Positions 63,736-64,000 of a stretch of 64,000 nt of DNA are shown piece by piece. Under the pieces are notes generated by a model, which worked only from the letters and a program-made list of their open reading frames with translations, ran no database searches and was not told where the DNA came from. Made by a program: the position numbers and the translations under genes. Source of the DNA: CALBPI01 sp942491885 (GTDB lineage Bacteria; Pseudomonadota; Gammaproteobacteria; Steroidobacterales; Woeseiaceae); the NCBI GenBank assembly GCA_942491885.1, contig CALOCQ010000008.1, positions 62,001 to 126,000 of the forward strand, read 5' to 3'. How positions within the stretch are numbered: position 1 is the stretch's first letter; every line of letters starts with the position of its first letter.

Positions 63736-64000
63736 CGGGTGTATTCGCGGCCTGGCTGGCGGAGTTCATGCGCGTGCCATGGCTGCTGCCCGGCGCTCTG
63801 ATCGCCGCGATCGTCTGGCTGATCACGACGATCGTCATCGTTCGGCGCGCCGATGGCCTGGCAATGCGCGCGCTTCTATTCGTCACTTCCGGCCTGTACC
63901 TGTTGGCCATGCTTGCTTTTCTCAACCCACCGTTACTGTTGCAATCGTCTGGCATCGCCACTTTGATCACGGCCGGCGCGGACAGCGATCAACTGGATGC
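63732..64000 (+). CDS. Membrane protein of the MoxR operon, 3' truncated by window edge
   Basis: ATG 63732 overlaps the preceding stop (ATGA) and the frame is open to the end of the window, 89 codons. It has two predicted helices (PWLLPGALIAAIVWLITTIVIV and ALLFVTSGLYLLAMLAFL). In related clusters the following gene is another BatA/glutamine-amidotransferase-like membrane protein, but what is visible here is too short to assign. Confidence 0.7.
   Translation, partial: MTGVFAAWLAEFMRVPWLLPGALIAAIVWLITTIVIVRRADGLAMRALLFVTSGLYLLAMLAFLNPPLLLQSSGIATLITAGADSDQLD

Overview
The window is a moderately GC-rich chromosomal segment, most likely from a gammaproteobacterium, possibly a marine heterotroph of the Woeseia/Steroidobacter type. 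The evidence for the class is gene order: hupB - ppiD - fabI is the usual lon-downstream order, and mltD / yafS-like / rnhA / dnaQ is another conserved gammaproteobacterial block. The lineage below class is inference. I see no rRNA, CRISPR array, phage or intact insertion sequence.

Layout. (1) 1-12.5 kb, housekeeping: truncated hupB, tRNA-Val, tRNA-Asp, ppiD, a dicarboxylate/amino-acid symporter, fabI, mltD, a methyltransferase, rnhA, dnaQ, nhaB, and two nucleotide-sugar genes (a TviB/WbpO-type dehydrogenase and a GlcA-type epimerase). (2) 12.5-22.6 kb: pgi, then an overlapping SDR - APH-like kinase - MaoC hydratase unit, a PQQ/cytochrome c dehydrogenase, a YceI-like lipoprotein, an enoyl-CoA hydratase, an OmpV-type porin and a TetR regulator. 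(3) 22.7-36.3 kb, acyl-CoA catabolism: fused isobutyryl-CoA mutase icmF behind a good promoter/operator, a broken crotonase, a hotdog thioesterase, a broken SDR, a P450, a broken TetR, thiolase, FadJ-like enzyme, crotonase and acyl-CoA dehydrogenase. (4) 36.2-44.1 kb: a minus-strand translation-related operon (arfB, an FAD oxidoreductase, an MnmM/YtqB-like methyltransferase), an MBL hydrolase, an acyl-CoA ligase, a DUF2784 membrane protein, an Xre/MbcA-type antitoxin with RES toxin, a GNAT and a TraB/GumN-like protein. (5) 44.2-50.3 kb: one minus-strand operon ending in prpB-prpC-prpD (methylcitrate cycle). (6) 50.4-54.5 kb: a DUF4397-like lipoprotein, a DUF6249 protein, a sigma factor with a membrane partner, and an SDR + pterin-synthase-like pair. 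(7) 54.8 kb to the end: a TldD/TldE-like pair followed by DUF4159, MoxR, DUF58, BatA-like and DUF4175-like genes, cut by the window edge.

Taken together the middle of the window looks like a cell that degrades branched or hydroxylated acyl chains: P450 and quinoprotein dehydrogenase oxidise, the ligase makes CoA esters, beta-oxidation enzymes shorten them, IcmF rearranges isobutyryl-CoA, and the methylcitrate cycle consumes propionyl-CoA.

Sequence quality warning: reading frames are broken in clusters (26.3-28.0, 30.3-30.45, 50.54 and 56.05-57.5 kb). Most breaks are one-base changes, several in homopolymers, while protein similarity and overlapping ATGA gene junctions are preserved. I therefore read most of them as consensus errors rather than gene decay.
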